A stretch of DNA of 64,000 nt, from positions 576,501-640,500 of the forward strand of contig JAPDFW010000081.1 of the NCBI GenBank assembly GCA_028826165.1. Reading direction: 5' to 3'. Under the pieces are notes generated by a model that worked only from the letters and a program-made list of their open reading frames with translations, made no database searches and was not told where the DNA came from. This DNA comes from Anaeramoeba ignava (Eukaryota > Metamonada > Anaeramoebidae). This document shows, piece after piece, positions 51,363 through 64,000 of the stretch (within the stretch, counting starts at the first letter, position 1; every line of letters starts with the position of its first letter). The position numbers were made by a program, and so were the translations under genes.

Positions 51363-53142
51363 TTAATTCAAAGCAACATATTTAACACAATTTGAAACCA
51401 ATTGCAAACCATCTGTTGAAAGAGCATCCCAATAATTTGAACGAACTTTACTTGAAATTGGATAAAAATTAAGAGTAACAACAGAACCATAACTAAATTT
51501 GATTCTTTTTTCAGTGACTAAAGGCAATCCATTATCCCAAGTAGCAATTACTTTAGTATCTGAAGAAACCTTAGTATTGATTTGATAAGAAACATCTCCT
51601 CCATCGAGATTTGAAACACCATTTACAATGGGATGTTTTTCATGTTCAATTTTTCCGAGTTTATGTTTTATTCCTGCAAATCTTTTTCCTTTTGAAATTC
51701 CAAGAAAATCTTCATCAATAATTTTTCCTTTTATTTCTGCTTCATTTTTAAAAGTGAGTGAAGGTTGAACAAGTGCATCAAGTGCTGAGACAACTAAACC
51801 TCCACCTTTTTGAACATATTCTGCTAATTTTATTCCTAAATTGATTGAGTCTTTTATTTTGGAATAACAAATTAAAAAGATTGCATCGTATTGAAGCAAG
51901 TGTGATACAAGTGGTGTTTTCTTAGTTGCATCCCAAACTTCTACTGTTTGAATTTCTGATGTTTTAATTGTTTGAATGAGATCGTTGAGGTGGTCTTGAC
52001 GAGTTTCTGTTGATACAATTAAGACTTTAATCTAAATAAAAATTAAAATTAAAATTATAATTAAAATTAATATTAAAATCAAAATTAAAATTAAAATTAA
52101 AATTAAAATTAAAATTAAAATTAAAATTAAAATTAAAATTAAAATTAAAATTAAAATTAAAATTAAAATTAAAATTAAAATTAAAATCAAAATTAAAATT
52201 AAAATTAAAATTAAAATTAAAATTAAAATTAAAATTAAAATTAAAATTAAAATTAAAATTAAAATTAAAATTAAAATTAAAATTAATATTAATATTATAA
52301 TTAATATTATAATTATAATTAAAATTAGTTCATACATCACTCTCACTCTTCTTAATTTTTCTTGAACCTCTACAAAGAATTCTGGAAGGATTAACAACTA
52401 GTTTTTCATTAACTAAACCAGATTGATTAACAAAATCAATTTCATCTTGTCTCATCAAATCAAAATGAATCAAATCAATCAAATCTCCAATAGTATTTTT
52501 AATAGTAGAAATATCAATATTTATGAGATGATTAAAAGAATGAGCCCAATCAATAAGGGCTTTAAAAAGAATAATTTCTGGAGTTTGAATATTCGGGAAA
52601 TTCAAAATATTTTGGATCGTTTCACGTTTTAAATCACGAAAACACTTTTCATTAAAAACATTATCAGAATGAACTTCAATAAAACGTTGCAATTCATCTT
52701 TTTCAAAACCGACAAGTTTCAAAGAGTCAAAAATCTCGAAAATCAATAAACAATTATCTTCAATTATGTTATCTTTAATAAAAGTACTGCATAAAACTTG
52801 GAGGTCATCTAGCATATATTTATCGGCAGCCATCAGAACTTCGATTGCATTATCCCCAGTCAAAGTTTTTGGGTTTCTTGTGTACGCATAATCCAAAAGC
52901 ACCAAGAATGCATTAGGTTCAACATCTGGTATTCTAATCACAATAAAATCTTCGTTCTTGCTTTCGCTGATTTCTTTCCATTTTAATCCATAAAACATTC
53001 GCATCCAATACTCGCTTGCTGTTGATAAAAGTACTTTGTGGCCATACATCTCCTCTTCTTTGTGTCCAACTAGGAATTTTACATCCGCTATGTCTTTTTG
53101 GTTTACTAAATTTCTTAATACTTCTTCTATTGTTTTTGACAT
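51363..53142 (-). CDS. BTB-BACK protein with ThuA/glutamine-amidotransferase-like C-terminal domain
   Basis: 491 aa from exons 52336-53142 and 51363-52031 (phase 0). The BTB fold covers about residues 15-115 (DVKFLVGHKEEEMYGHKVLL, LVLLDYAYTRNP), and a BACK domain follows (120-215: KDNIIEDNCLLIFEIFDSLK, ETIQNILNFPN). After a basic linker the second exon gives IKVLIVSTETRQDHLNDLI, YDAIFLICYSK and LAEYVQKGGGLVVS, the beta-alpha layout of a ThuA-like class I amidotransferase fold, without an obvious catalytic Cys-His pair. BTB-BACK proteins often act as cullin-3 adaptors; the C-terminal domain may bind the client. That role is inference. Confidence 0.88.
52034..52333. repeat. AAAATT hexamer array in BTB-gene intron
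   Basis: Nearly perfect AATTAA hexamers fill intron 52032-52335. Confidence 0.93.
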
Positions 53143-53715
53143 TCTTTTTTAAAATGAAAAATGAAAAATGAAAAATGAAAAATGAAAAATGAAAAATGAA
53201 AAATGAAAAATGAAAAATGAAAAATGAAAAATAAAAAATGAAAAATAAAAATGAGAACTGAAAAAAATTTATTTTTTATTTTTTATTAAAATTGGAATTT
53301 CCCTTCAATTTCTATTTCAATTTCTTTTTCAATTTCTTTTTCAATTTCTTTTTCAATTTCTTTTTCAATTTCTTTTTCAATTTCTTTTTCAATTTCTATT
53401 TCAATTTTATTTTTATTTTTATTCCACTTTTTCTTTTTATTTAAATGTTGTGGAAAATTTAGTTCGATTTTAATTTAGATTTTTATTTGAATCTTTAAAT
53501 AAATTCTTAAAATATTTTTTTTTTGTGTTTTTGTTTTGAAAAATAAAAAAGGGAAAATAAAATTTTTTTTGAGGATCATTCAAATTATTCTCAAAAAAGA
53601 ACAGAAAAAAAATTGAAAGAAAAAATTGAAGAAAAAAAAAATGGAACGAAAATCCAACAAAACAAATGAAAAAAAAAGTGAAATAAATTGGAGTTTTTTT
53701 GGAATTAACTAATGT
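53143..53715. other. Intergenic spacer with AAAATGA heptamer and TTTCAATTTCTT runs
   Basis: Directly upstream of the BTB start are about twelve tandem AAAATGA units (53153-53245). TTTCAATTTCTT units lie at 53297-53405. The remainder is poly-A/T. No gene seen; the Rab 3' end adjoins. Confidence 0.75.
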
Positions 53716-55484
<1,769 letters not shown>

Positions 55485-57686
55485 GTTAGATCAAATTAAA
55501 AAAGAAAAGAAAGAAAGTAAATAAAAGAGAATAAAAGAAAACAAATGAAAAAAATGAAAAAAAAATGAAAAAACTTTTTTTTAATTAAATTTTTTAATTA
55601 TTTTTTTATCATAAAAATTAGTCATTTTTTATTAATAAAATTATTATCCAATTATTAATCAAATTATTAATCAAATTATTAATAAAATTATTAATAAAAT
55701 TATTATCCAAATTATTAATAAAATTATTATCCAAATTATTAATAAAATTATTAATAAAATTATTAATAAAATTATTAATTAAATTATTAATAAAATTATT
55801 TATAAAAATAAAATTATTATCCAAATTATTAATAAAATTATTAATCAAATTATTAATCAAATTATTAATAAAAAATTATTAATAAAATTATTAATCAAAT
55901 TATTAATCAAATTTATTAATAAAATTATTATCCAAAATTATCAATAAAATTATTAATAAAATTATTAATAAAATTATCAATAAAATTATTAATAAAATTA
56001 TTATCCAAATTATTATCCAAATTATTAATAAAATTATTAATAAAATTATTAATCAAATTATTATCCAAATTATTAATAAAATTTTTAATAAAATTATTAA
56101 TAAAATTTTATTATCCAAATTATTATCAAATTATTAAAATTATTAATCCAAATTATTATCCAAAATTAATAAAATTATTATCCAAATTATTAATCAAAAT
56201 TATTATCCAAATTATTAATCAAATTATTATCCAAATTATTAACCAAATTATTAATCAAATTATTAATAAAATTATTAATCAAATTATTAATAAAATTATT
56301 AATAAAATTAATCAAATTATTAATAAAATTATTAATCAAATTATTAATCAAATTATTATCCAAATTATTAATAAAATTATTAATCAAATTATTATCCAAA
56401 TTATTAATAAAATTATTATCCAAATTATTAATAAAATTATTAATAAAATTATTAAAATTATTAATAAAATTATTAATCAAATTATTAATCAAATTATTAT
56501 CCAAATTATTAATAAAATTATTAATCAAATTATTAATAAAATTATCCAAATTATTAATAAAATTATTATCCAAAATTATTAATCAATTTATTATCAAAAA
56601 TTATAAATAAAATTATTAATAAAATTATTTATAAAATTATTAATCAAATTATTAATAAAATTATTAATAAAATTATTAATCAAATTATTAATAAAATTAT
56701 TAATAAAATTATTAATAAAATTATTAATCCAAATTATTAATCCAATAAAATTATTAATAAAATTATTATCAAAATTATTAATCAAATTATTAATCAAAAT
56801 TATTATCCAAATTATTAATCAAATTATTAATCAAATTATTAATAAAATTATTAATAAAAATTATTAATAAAATTATTAATAAAATTATTAATCAAATTAT
56901 TAATAAAATTATTAATAAAATTATTAATAAAATTATTAATAAAATTATTAATAAAATTATTAATAAAATTATTATCCAAATTATTATCAAAATTATTAAT
57001 AAAATTATTATCCAAATTATTATCCAAATTATTAATAAAATTATTATCCAAATTATCAATAAAATTATTATTCAAATTAATAAATTATTAATAAAATTAT
57101 TAAAATTATTAATCAATTATCCAAATTATTAATCAAATTATTAATAAAATTATTATTAAATTATAAAATTATTAATAAAATTATTAATAAAATTATTAAT
57201 AAAATTATTAATAAATTATTAACCAAATTATTAATAAAATTATTAATAAAATTATTAATAAAATTATCAATCAAATTATTAATAAAATTAATAAAATTAT
57301 TATCCAAATTATTAATCAAATTATCAATCAATTTATTATCCAAATTATTAATCAAATTATTAATCAAATTATTAATCAAATTATTAATAAAATTATTAAC
57401 CAAATTATTAATAAAATTATTAATAAAATTATTAATAAAATTATTAATCAAATTATTATCCAAATTATTAATCAAATTATTAATAAAATTATTATCCAAA
57501 ATTATTAATAAAATTATTAACCAAATTATTAATAAAATTATTAATCAAATTATTAATAAAATTATTAATCAAATTATTTATAAAATTATTTATCAAATTA
57601 TTAATTAAATTATTAATAAAATTATTAATAAAATTTTTTTTTCATTTTTTCATTTTTTCATTTTTTCTATTTTATTAAAATTTATT
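55485..57686. repeat. 2-kb intergenic array of ATTAATAAAATT/ATTATCCAAATT 12-mers
   Basis: Between the Rab and PLRG1 starts, which diverge. From about 55620 to 57635 the sequence is 12-bp units ATTAATAAAATT, ATTAATCAAATT and ATTATCCAAATT in irregular order. The Asn/Ile-rich frames on the minus strand are artefacts. The outer 130 bp (55485-55615) and 50 bp (57636-57686) are the likely promoters. Confidence 0.9.
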
Positions 57687-60078
57687 ATGCAAATTGATAA
57701 TAAAAATAATAAAAATAATAAAAATAATAAAAATAATAAAAATGATGTAAATGTTGAAAATATTCAAAAAATAATTAAAGAACAAATAAATAGAACACGG
57801 ATAATATTTCTACCAAATTATGGAATTCAAGATATTTATCCAGAAGATATTGAAACGTAAATTAAAAATTAAAATTAAAATTAAAAATAAAAATTAAAAT
57901 TAAAAATTAAATTTTAAAAATAAAAATTAAAATTAAAATTAAATTTAAATTTAAATTTAAATTTAAATTAAAATTAAAAAAAGGCATCAACTTTGTATCT
58001 TATCTAAAATAAATGATGAATACAAAACTGTTAAAAATCTTCAACCACCAACAAGAAGACAAAAAGATGTTAAAAGAAAGTCACCATTACCAAATTCACA
58101 AGAAAAAATTGAACAACTTATTAAAGAAAAAGAAAAAGAAAATCAAGAACAAAAACTCAAAAAAAAACAAAATGAATCAGAATATATTATTCTTCCAGAA
58201 AATATACATCCAATATCACCAAATCAAGAATTAACAAAAGAAGAAATTCAAAAATATCAAGAAGAAGAAAAAGATTATCAAAAAAGATTAAAAGTAAAAA
58301 AGCAAATTAAAGAGATAGAAGGAATAAAAAGAAGAAAAGAAAATCGGAGAAATAATTTAAATCAAAATTTAAATGGAAATATTTTGAATGAAAATTTGAA
58401 TGAAAATTTAAATGGAAATATTTTGAATGAAAATTTAAATGAAAATTTAAATCAAAATAATTTAAATCAAAATTTGAATGGAAATTTAAATCAAAATTTG
58501 AATCAAAATAATTTAAATCAAAATAACCAAATTATCCAAATTATTCAAAACAATCAAAATTTTATGGGGAATAATAATCAAAACGAAGAAACACCCAACA
58601 GCATGGCATTAATAAATTCAACACTAAATCGACAACTAGATTTTTACAACCGACTTCCAGATCCCAAATGGCATGCACCATGGAAGATCAAGCGGAGCAT
58701 ATCTGCTCACACTGGATGGGTTCAATCATTAGCAGTTGATCCAACAAACGAATGGTTTGCAAGTGGATCAGCAGATCGGACGATCAAGATATTTGATCTT
58801 GCATCAGGAAAACTTAATTTAACATTAGCAGGACATATTGCGGCTGTTCGCGGACTTGCGATCAGTCAAAATAGACCGTATCTTTTTTCTGTTGGAGAAG
58901 ACAAAATGGTGAAGTGTTGGGATCTCGAAACTAACACAGCGATCCGACACTATCACGGACATCTATCGGGTGTTTATTGTTGCGCAGTTCATCCCGAATT
59001 GGATCTTCTCTTTACTGGTTCGCGAGATGCTTCTGTGAGAGTCTGGGATATTCGTACACGAGCAGAAGTTTTTTGTCTATCCGGTCATAGTCATACTGTT
59101 TCAACTGTTTCTTCGCAAACTGGAACCCCTCAACTCATAAGTGGATCAATGGACTCAACTGTACGCACTTGGGACTTGAGAACTGGAAAAACTATCGCTA
59201 TTCTTACTCACCATAAAAAGGGTGTTCGTTCGTCTTTGTTTCATTCTTCGGAATATTCCTTTGTTACTGCTAGTAAAGATAATATTAAACATTGGAAATC
59301 TCCTGATGCTAAATTTTTGAAAAATTTTAGAGGTCATGACTCTATTGTTAATTCTCTTGCTTTAAATCAAGATAATGTTTTAGTTTCTTGTGGTAATTTT
59401 AAAATGAAATTAAAATTGAATTTATAATTTATAATTTAAATTAATATTAAAATTAAATTTATAATTTAAATTAAAATTCATTTTAAAATTAAAAATTAAA
59501 ATTAAAATTAAAATTAAATTTCGTTTTGAAATTAAAATTAATATTAAAATTAAAATTAAAATTAAAATTAAAATTAAAATTAAAATTAAAATTAAAATTA
59601 AAATTAAAATTAAAATTAAAATTAAAATTAAAATTAAAATTAAAATTAAAATTAAAATTAAAATTAAAATTAAAATCGGATAAAAAATTAAAAATTAAAA
59701 TTTAAATTAAAATTAAAATTAAAATTCGTTTTGAAATTAAAATTAAAATTAAAATTAAAATCTAAAATTAAAATTAAAATTAAAATCGGATAAAAAATTA
59801 AAATCGGATAAAAAATTAAAATAGGTGATGATGGAACACTTTACTTCTGGGATTGGTCAAGTGGATACAATTTCCAACGTACAAAAACAATTGTTCAACC
59901 AGGATCTTTAGAATTTGAAGCAGGAATATTTGCATCAGTTTTTGATATGACTGGATCAAGATTAATTACTGCAGAAGCAGATAAAACAATTAAATTTTGG
60001 GTTGAAGATGATGAAGCAAATGAAAAAACTCATCCTATTGATTGGAAACCTGTTCTTTTAAGTCGAAGAAATCTTTAG
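57687..60078 (+). CDS. PLRG1: Pleiotropic regulator 1 / Prp46 WD40 splicing factor
   Basis: 610 aa from exons 57687-57856, 57984-59392 and 59825-60078. PLRG1/Prp46 is a WD40 core component of the Prp19-associated spliceosome complex. A charged, Asn-rich N-terminus with repeated [15 protein letters not shown] units runs to about 250. The seven-bladed propeller (about 285-600) starts [20 protein letters not shown] and contains [45 protein letters not shown] and [17 protein letters not shown]. The last exon gives [40 protein letters not shown] and THPIDWKP, diagnostic of the family. The start opens with (KNN)n-type low complexity. Confidence 0.96.
59393..59824. repeat. AAAATT intron array with CGGATAAAAAATT words
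   Basis: PLRG1 intron of AATTAA hexamers, with TTCGTTTTGAAATT near 59520 and 59725 and AATCGGATAAAAAATT at about 59673, 59783 and 59801. The same words occur in Ariadne introns 40 kb away. Confidence 0.88.
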
Positions 60079-60199
60079 AAATGAAATGTTTATTTTTCAT
60101 TTTTTTCTTTCCAAAAAAAAAATCAATTTAAAAAATTAAATTTAAATTTAAATCCTTATTTTTATTATTTTCATTTCATTTTTATTTTTATTTTCATTT

Positions 60200-63100
60200 T
60201 CATTGCTTTTTGGAAGATACATAATTGCAATATTGATAATAATTGGGTTTTCTAAATAATGTTTTGTTTAACGGTTGAATTTCAAATTCTGATTGTTTAT
60301 TTTTCATTTCAAAATCAGATTCTATTTGAAAATTATTTGGATTTTCTAATTGATTTTCTATTTGATTTTCAATTAAATTTTCTTTTAATTGAGAATCCTA
60401 AAAAATAAAAAAAGAAATTTAAAATCATTTCAAAAAAAAAAAACAATCAAAAAATTGAAAGTAAAATTACCACTTTTTGAAGAATTTCTTTTCTAAATCT
60501 TTTTTTCCTTTTTTCAGAAATAATTTCTTCTGAAATAATCAATCCATCTCTTATCCATAAAGCTCTATCAGCAAAATCTTTTAAATTTATATCATGAGTA
60601 ACCATTACCATTGTCATTTCTTTTTAAAATTAAATTAAAATAAAAATTAAATTAAAATAAAAAAAAGTGGAATTAGGGAATTAACACGTGTTATTTTTAA
60701 ACAAAATAAAAATAAAAATAAAAATAAAAATACTTTGATTTTTATTCAGTTCTAAAAGTCTTCTTAAAAGAATATTTGTATTTGCAGAATCAAGATCTCC
60801 TGTCTTTTTAATCAATATAAAAAAGAAGTAAATTGTTTTAATTTTTTAATTTCAAATTTCAAATTGAAAAATGAATAAAATTTACTGGTTCATCTAATAA
60901 TAATAATTCAGGAGAATTTGCAATTGCTCTTGAAATTGTTACTCTTTGTTGTTCTCCTCCTGATAATTTCGATGGAGTGTGTTTATAACGTTTTTCCATT
61001 CCAAAATGCTTTAAATATTCTTTAGCGAATTGTTTTCTTTTACTTGGAGTTTCTTTTGCTTTTAAAACCATTGGAAATTCTACATTTTCAACTGCATTCA
61101 TTATATTCATAAGATTGAATGATTGAAAAACAAAACCGATCTTATTCAATCTCATTTGAGCAAGTATTTTGTCAGGAGTTTTTGGTGATATTTTGGTACC
61201 AAAAATAGTTAATGATCCTCTTTAAAATATAAAATTATTTATAAAATTAAATATAAAATTATTTATAAAATTATTTATAAAATTATTTATAAAATTAAAT
61301 ATAAAATTATTTACAAAATTAAATATAAAATTATTTATAAAATTAAATATAAAATTTATTTATAAAATTAAATATAAAATTATATATAAAATTATTTATA
61401 AAATTATTTATAAAATTAATTATTAAAATTATTTATAAAATTAAATATAAAATTATTTATAAAATTATATATAAAATTAAATATAAAATTATTTATAAAA
61501 TTAAATATATATATATAAAAATTATATATAAAATTAAATATAAAATTATATATAAAATTATATATAAAATTTTATTTATAAAATTAAATATAAAATTATT
61601 TATTAAATTATTTATAAAATTATTTATAAAATTATTTATAAAAATTATTTATAAAATTATTTATAAAATTATTTATAAAATTATTTATAAAATTATTTAT
61701 AAAATTATTTATTAAAATTAAATATAAAATTATTTATAAAATTATTTAAAAAAATTATTTATAAAATTATTTATAAAAATTTATTTTAAATTAAATAAAA
61801 ATTATATATAAAATTAAATATAAAATTATATATAAAATATTTTTATTAAATTATTTATAAAAATTATTTATAAAATTAATATAAAATTAAATATAAAATT
61901 ATTTATAAAAAAATATAAAATTATTTATAAAATTATATATAAAATTATATATATAAAATTATTTATAAAATTATTTATAAAATTAATTATAAAATTATTT
62001 ATAAAATTATTTATAAAAATTTATAAAATTATTTATAAAAATTAAATATAAAATTATTTATAAAATTATTTATAAAATTATTTATAAAATTATTTTATAA
62101 AATTAAAAATTAAATTATTTATAAAATTATTTATAAAATTATTTATATAATTATTTTATTAAATTATTTATAAAAATTATTTATATAATTATTTATTAAA
62201 TTATTTTATAAAATTATTTATAAAATTATTTATAAAATTATTTATAAAATTATTTAATACTCTTCTAAGAATTATTTATAAAATTATTTATAAAATTATT
62301 TATAAAATTATTTATAAAATTATTTATAAAATTATTTATAAAATTATTTATAAAATTATTTATAAAATTATTTTATAAAATTATTTATAAAATTATTTAT
62401 AAAATTATTTATAAAATTATTTATAAAATTATTTATAAAATTATTTATAAAATTATATATAAAAAATTTATAAAATTATATATAAAAAATTAATTATAAA
62501 ATTATTTATAAAAATTAAAATTATAAAATTATTTTTATAAAATTAATTATAAAATAAATATAAAATTATTTATAAAATTAAATATAAAATTAAATATAAA
62601 ATTAAATATAAAATTATTTATAAAAAATTAATAAAATTATTAATAAAATTATTTATAAAATTAAATATAAAATTAAAATATAAAATTATTTACAAAATTA
62701 AATATAAAAATTAAATATAAAATTATTTATAAAATTATTTATAAAATTAAATATAAAATTATTTTATAAAATTAAATATAAAATTATATATAAAATTATT
62801 TATAAAATTATTTATAAAATTATTTATAAAATTATTTATAAAAATATAAAATTATTTTATAAAATTAAATATAAAATTATTTATAAAATTATTTATAATA
62901 TTATTTATAAAATTATTTATAAAATTAAATATAAAATTATTTTATAAAAATTATTTATAAAATTATTTATAAAATTATATATAAAATTAAATATAAAATT
63001 AAATATAAAATTAAATATAAAAATAAATATAAAATTAAATATAAAATTATTTTATAAAAATTAAATATAAAATTATTTATAAAATTATTTATAAAAATTA

Positions 63101-64000
63101 AATATAAAATTTATTTATAAAATTATTTATAAAATTATTAATAAAATTAATTATAAAATTATTTTATAAAATTAAATATAAAAATTTATTTATAAAATTA
63201 TTTATAAAATTATTTATAAAATTAATTATAAAAATTAAATATAAAATTATTTATAAAATTATTTATAAAATTATTTATAAAATTATTTATAAAATTATTT
63301 AAAAAATTATTTATAAAAATTATTTATAAAATTATTTATAAAATTATTTATAAAATTATTAATAAAATTAATTATAAAATTAATTATAAAATTATTTATA
63401 AAATTATTTATAAAATTATTTATAAAATTAAATATAAAATTATTTATAAAATTATTTATAAAATTATTTATAAAATTAAATATAAAATTATTTATAAAAT
63501 TATTTATAAAAATTATTTATAAAATTATTTATAAAATTATTTATAAAAAAATTAAAAATTAAAAATAATTTATTTACAAAATTAAATATAAAATTATTTA
63601 TAAAATTATTTATAATATTATTTATAAAATTATTTATAAAATTATTTATAAAATTATTTATATAATTATTTATAAAATTAAATATAAAATTATATATAAA
63701 ATTATTTATAAAATTAAATATAAAATTATTTATAAAATATATAAAATTATTTATAAAATTATTTATAAAATTGATGGTAAATTTGTTTTTGATTGTAAAA
63801 ATAAAAGTTTGAAATTTTTTAGAAAAAGAATTTATACTTTGTTGGACTATCAATTGTTCCAATAATATTAAGTAGAGTTGTTTTTCCCGAACCAGATTTT
63901 CCATAAATAACAACAAACTCACCTCTTTTAATATTTAAAGAAACACCTCTTAAAGCAGCAAAACCTTCAGTTCCAATTAAATAAGTTTTATGAACATTTT
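60200..64000 (-). CDS. ABC transporter ATP-binding subunit (MacB/LolD type), 5' end beyond window
   Basis: Exons 63838-64000 (partial), 60886-61219, 60734-60803, 60471-60619 and 60200-60397 keep phase throughout, giving 304 visible residues. Walker A is GKSGSGKTT, the Q-loop is [18 protein letters not shown], the signature is [16 protein letters not shown], Walker B plus D-loop is [19 protein letters not shown], and the H-loop is MVTHD. This is the lipoprotein-release/MacB subclass, usually an independent ATPase subunit in prokaryotes. In protists such genes may be fused to or partnered with a FtsX-like permease, which could lie off the window. A 66-residue Asn/Glu/Gln-rich tail follows the domain. 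Confidence 0.92.
61225..63780. repeat. ATTTATAAAATT array in ABC intron
   Basis: 2618-nt intron 61220-63837 of ATTTATAAA, AAATATAAA and ATATATAAA units. It is one of the two introns over 2 kb here, both repeat-filled. It separates the Walker A exon from the Q-loop exon. A unique spot near 62260 (TACTCTTCTAAGA) interrupts it. Confidence 0.93.

Noticed and set aside
55618-57499. Asn-Ile-Phe-rich minus-strand frames as prion-like proteins
   Set aside because: All are translations of the 12-mer array, with frames broken at each slip and no starts or introns that make sense.

Overview
This is a very AT-rich nuclear segment of a eukaryotic microbe. Sixteen protein genes are packed on both strands and most are cut by GT-AG introns (donors mostly GTAA/GTAT, acceptors TAG/AAG). 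Gene content suggests an anaerobic or microaerophilic protist: major vault protein, Rab5-type GTPase, Ariadne RBR ligase, giant USP, carbamoyltransferase, FUN34-type carrier, MTA/SAH-type deaminase, and a PAS/RGS/DUF547 protein. My best guess is a metamonad-like or amoeboid lineage such as Anaeramoeba; this is inference only. Nearly every long intron and spacer is filled by its own AT-rich short tandem repeat, so most long open frames of the LKLK, NFNF, ILIL or NNFI type are repeat translations, not genes. No tRNA, rRNA, CRISPR or insertion sequence was seen.

Layout: choline-transporter-like SLC44 (-, 3' end off the window); MVP (-); two tandem SDR genes (-), the second with a +1 shift; an ankyrin-TKL kinase gene (+, 9639-14955); Ariadne E3 ligase (-); USP9X/24/34-type deubiquitinase (-, 20421-32901); MtaD-type amidohydrolase (+); GPR1/FUN34/YaaH carrier (-); ornithine-carbamoyltransferase-like enzyme (-); SLC35E3-like transporter (+); PAS/coiled-coil/RGS/DUF547 protein (+); BTB-BACK protein with a ThuA-like C-terminus (-); Rab5-like GTPase (-); PLRG1/Prp46 splicing factor (+); and a MacB/LolD-type ABC ATPase (-, 5' end off the window). 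Neighbours do not form one pathway, although the Ariadne ligase and the USP are adjacent.

The most striking finding is in the ankyrin-kinase gene. At all eleven ankyrin-repeat boundaries the long exons are separated by three introns with two 3-nt exons between them, so each repeat linker carries two single-codon microexons (22 in total). The linker between the last Asp/Asn of one repeat and the Thr of the next TPLH is two residues too short without them and exactly the family length (D-x-x-G-x-T) with them. Consensus residues such as K-N-G-D and Q-N-G-N are restored. Three phase-0 introns therefore sit at three successive codon boundaries, eleven times in a row. Secondary findings are two genes whose frame is restored by a +1 shift at a codon-TAA site, a start codon apparently split by an intron, a kinase with Met at the catalytic Lys position, and a carbamoyltransferase with altered HCLP and SMG motifs.
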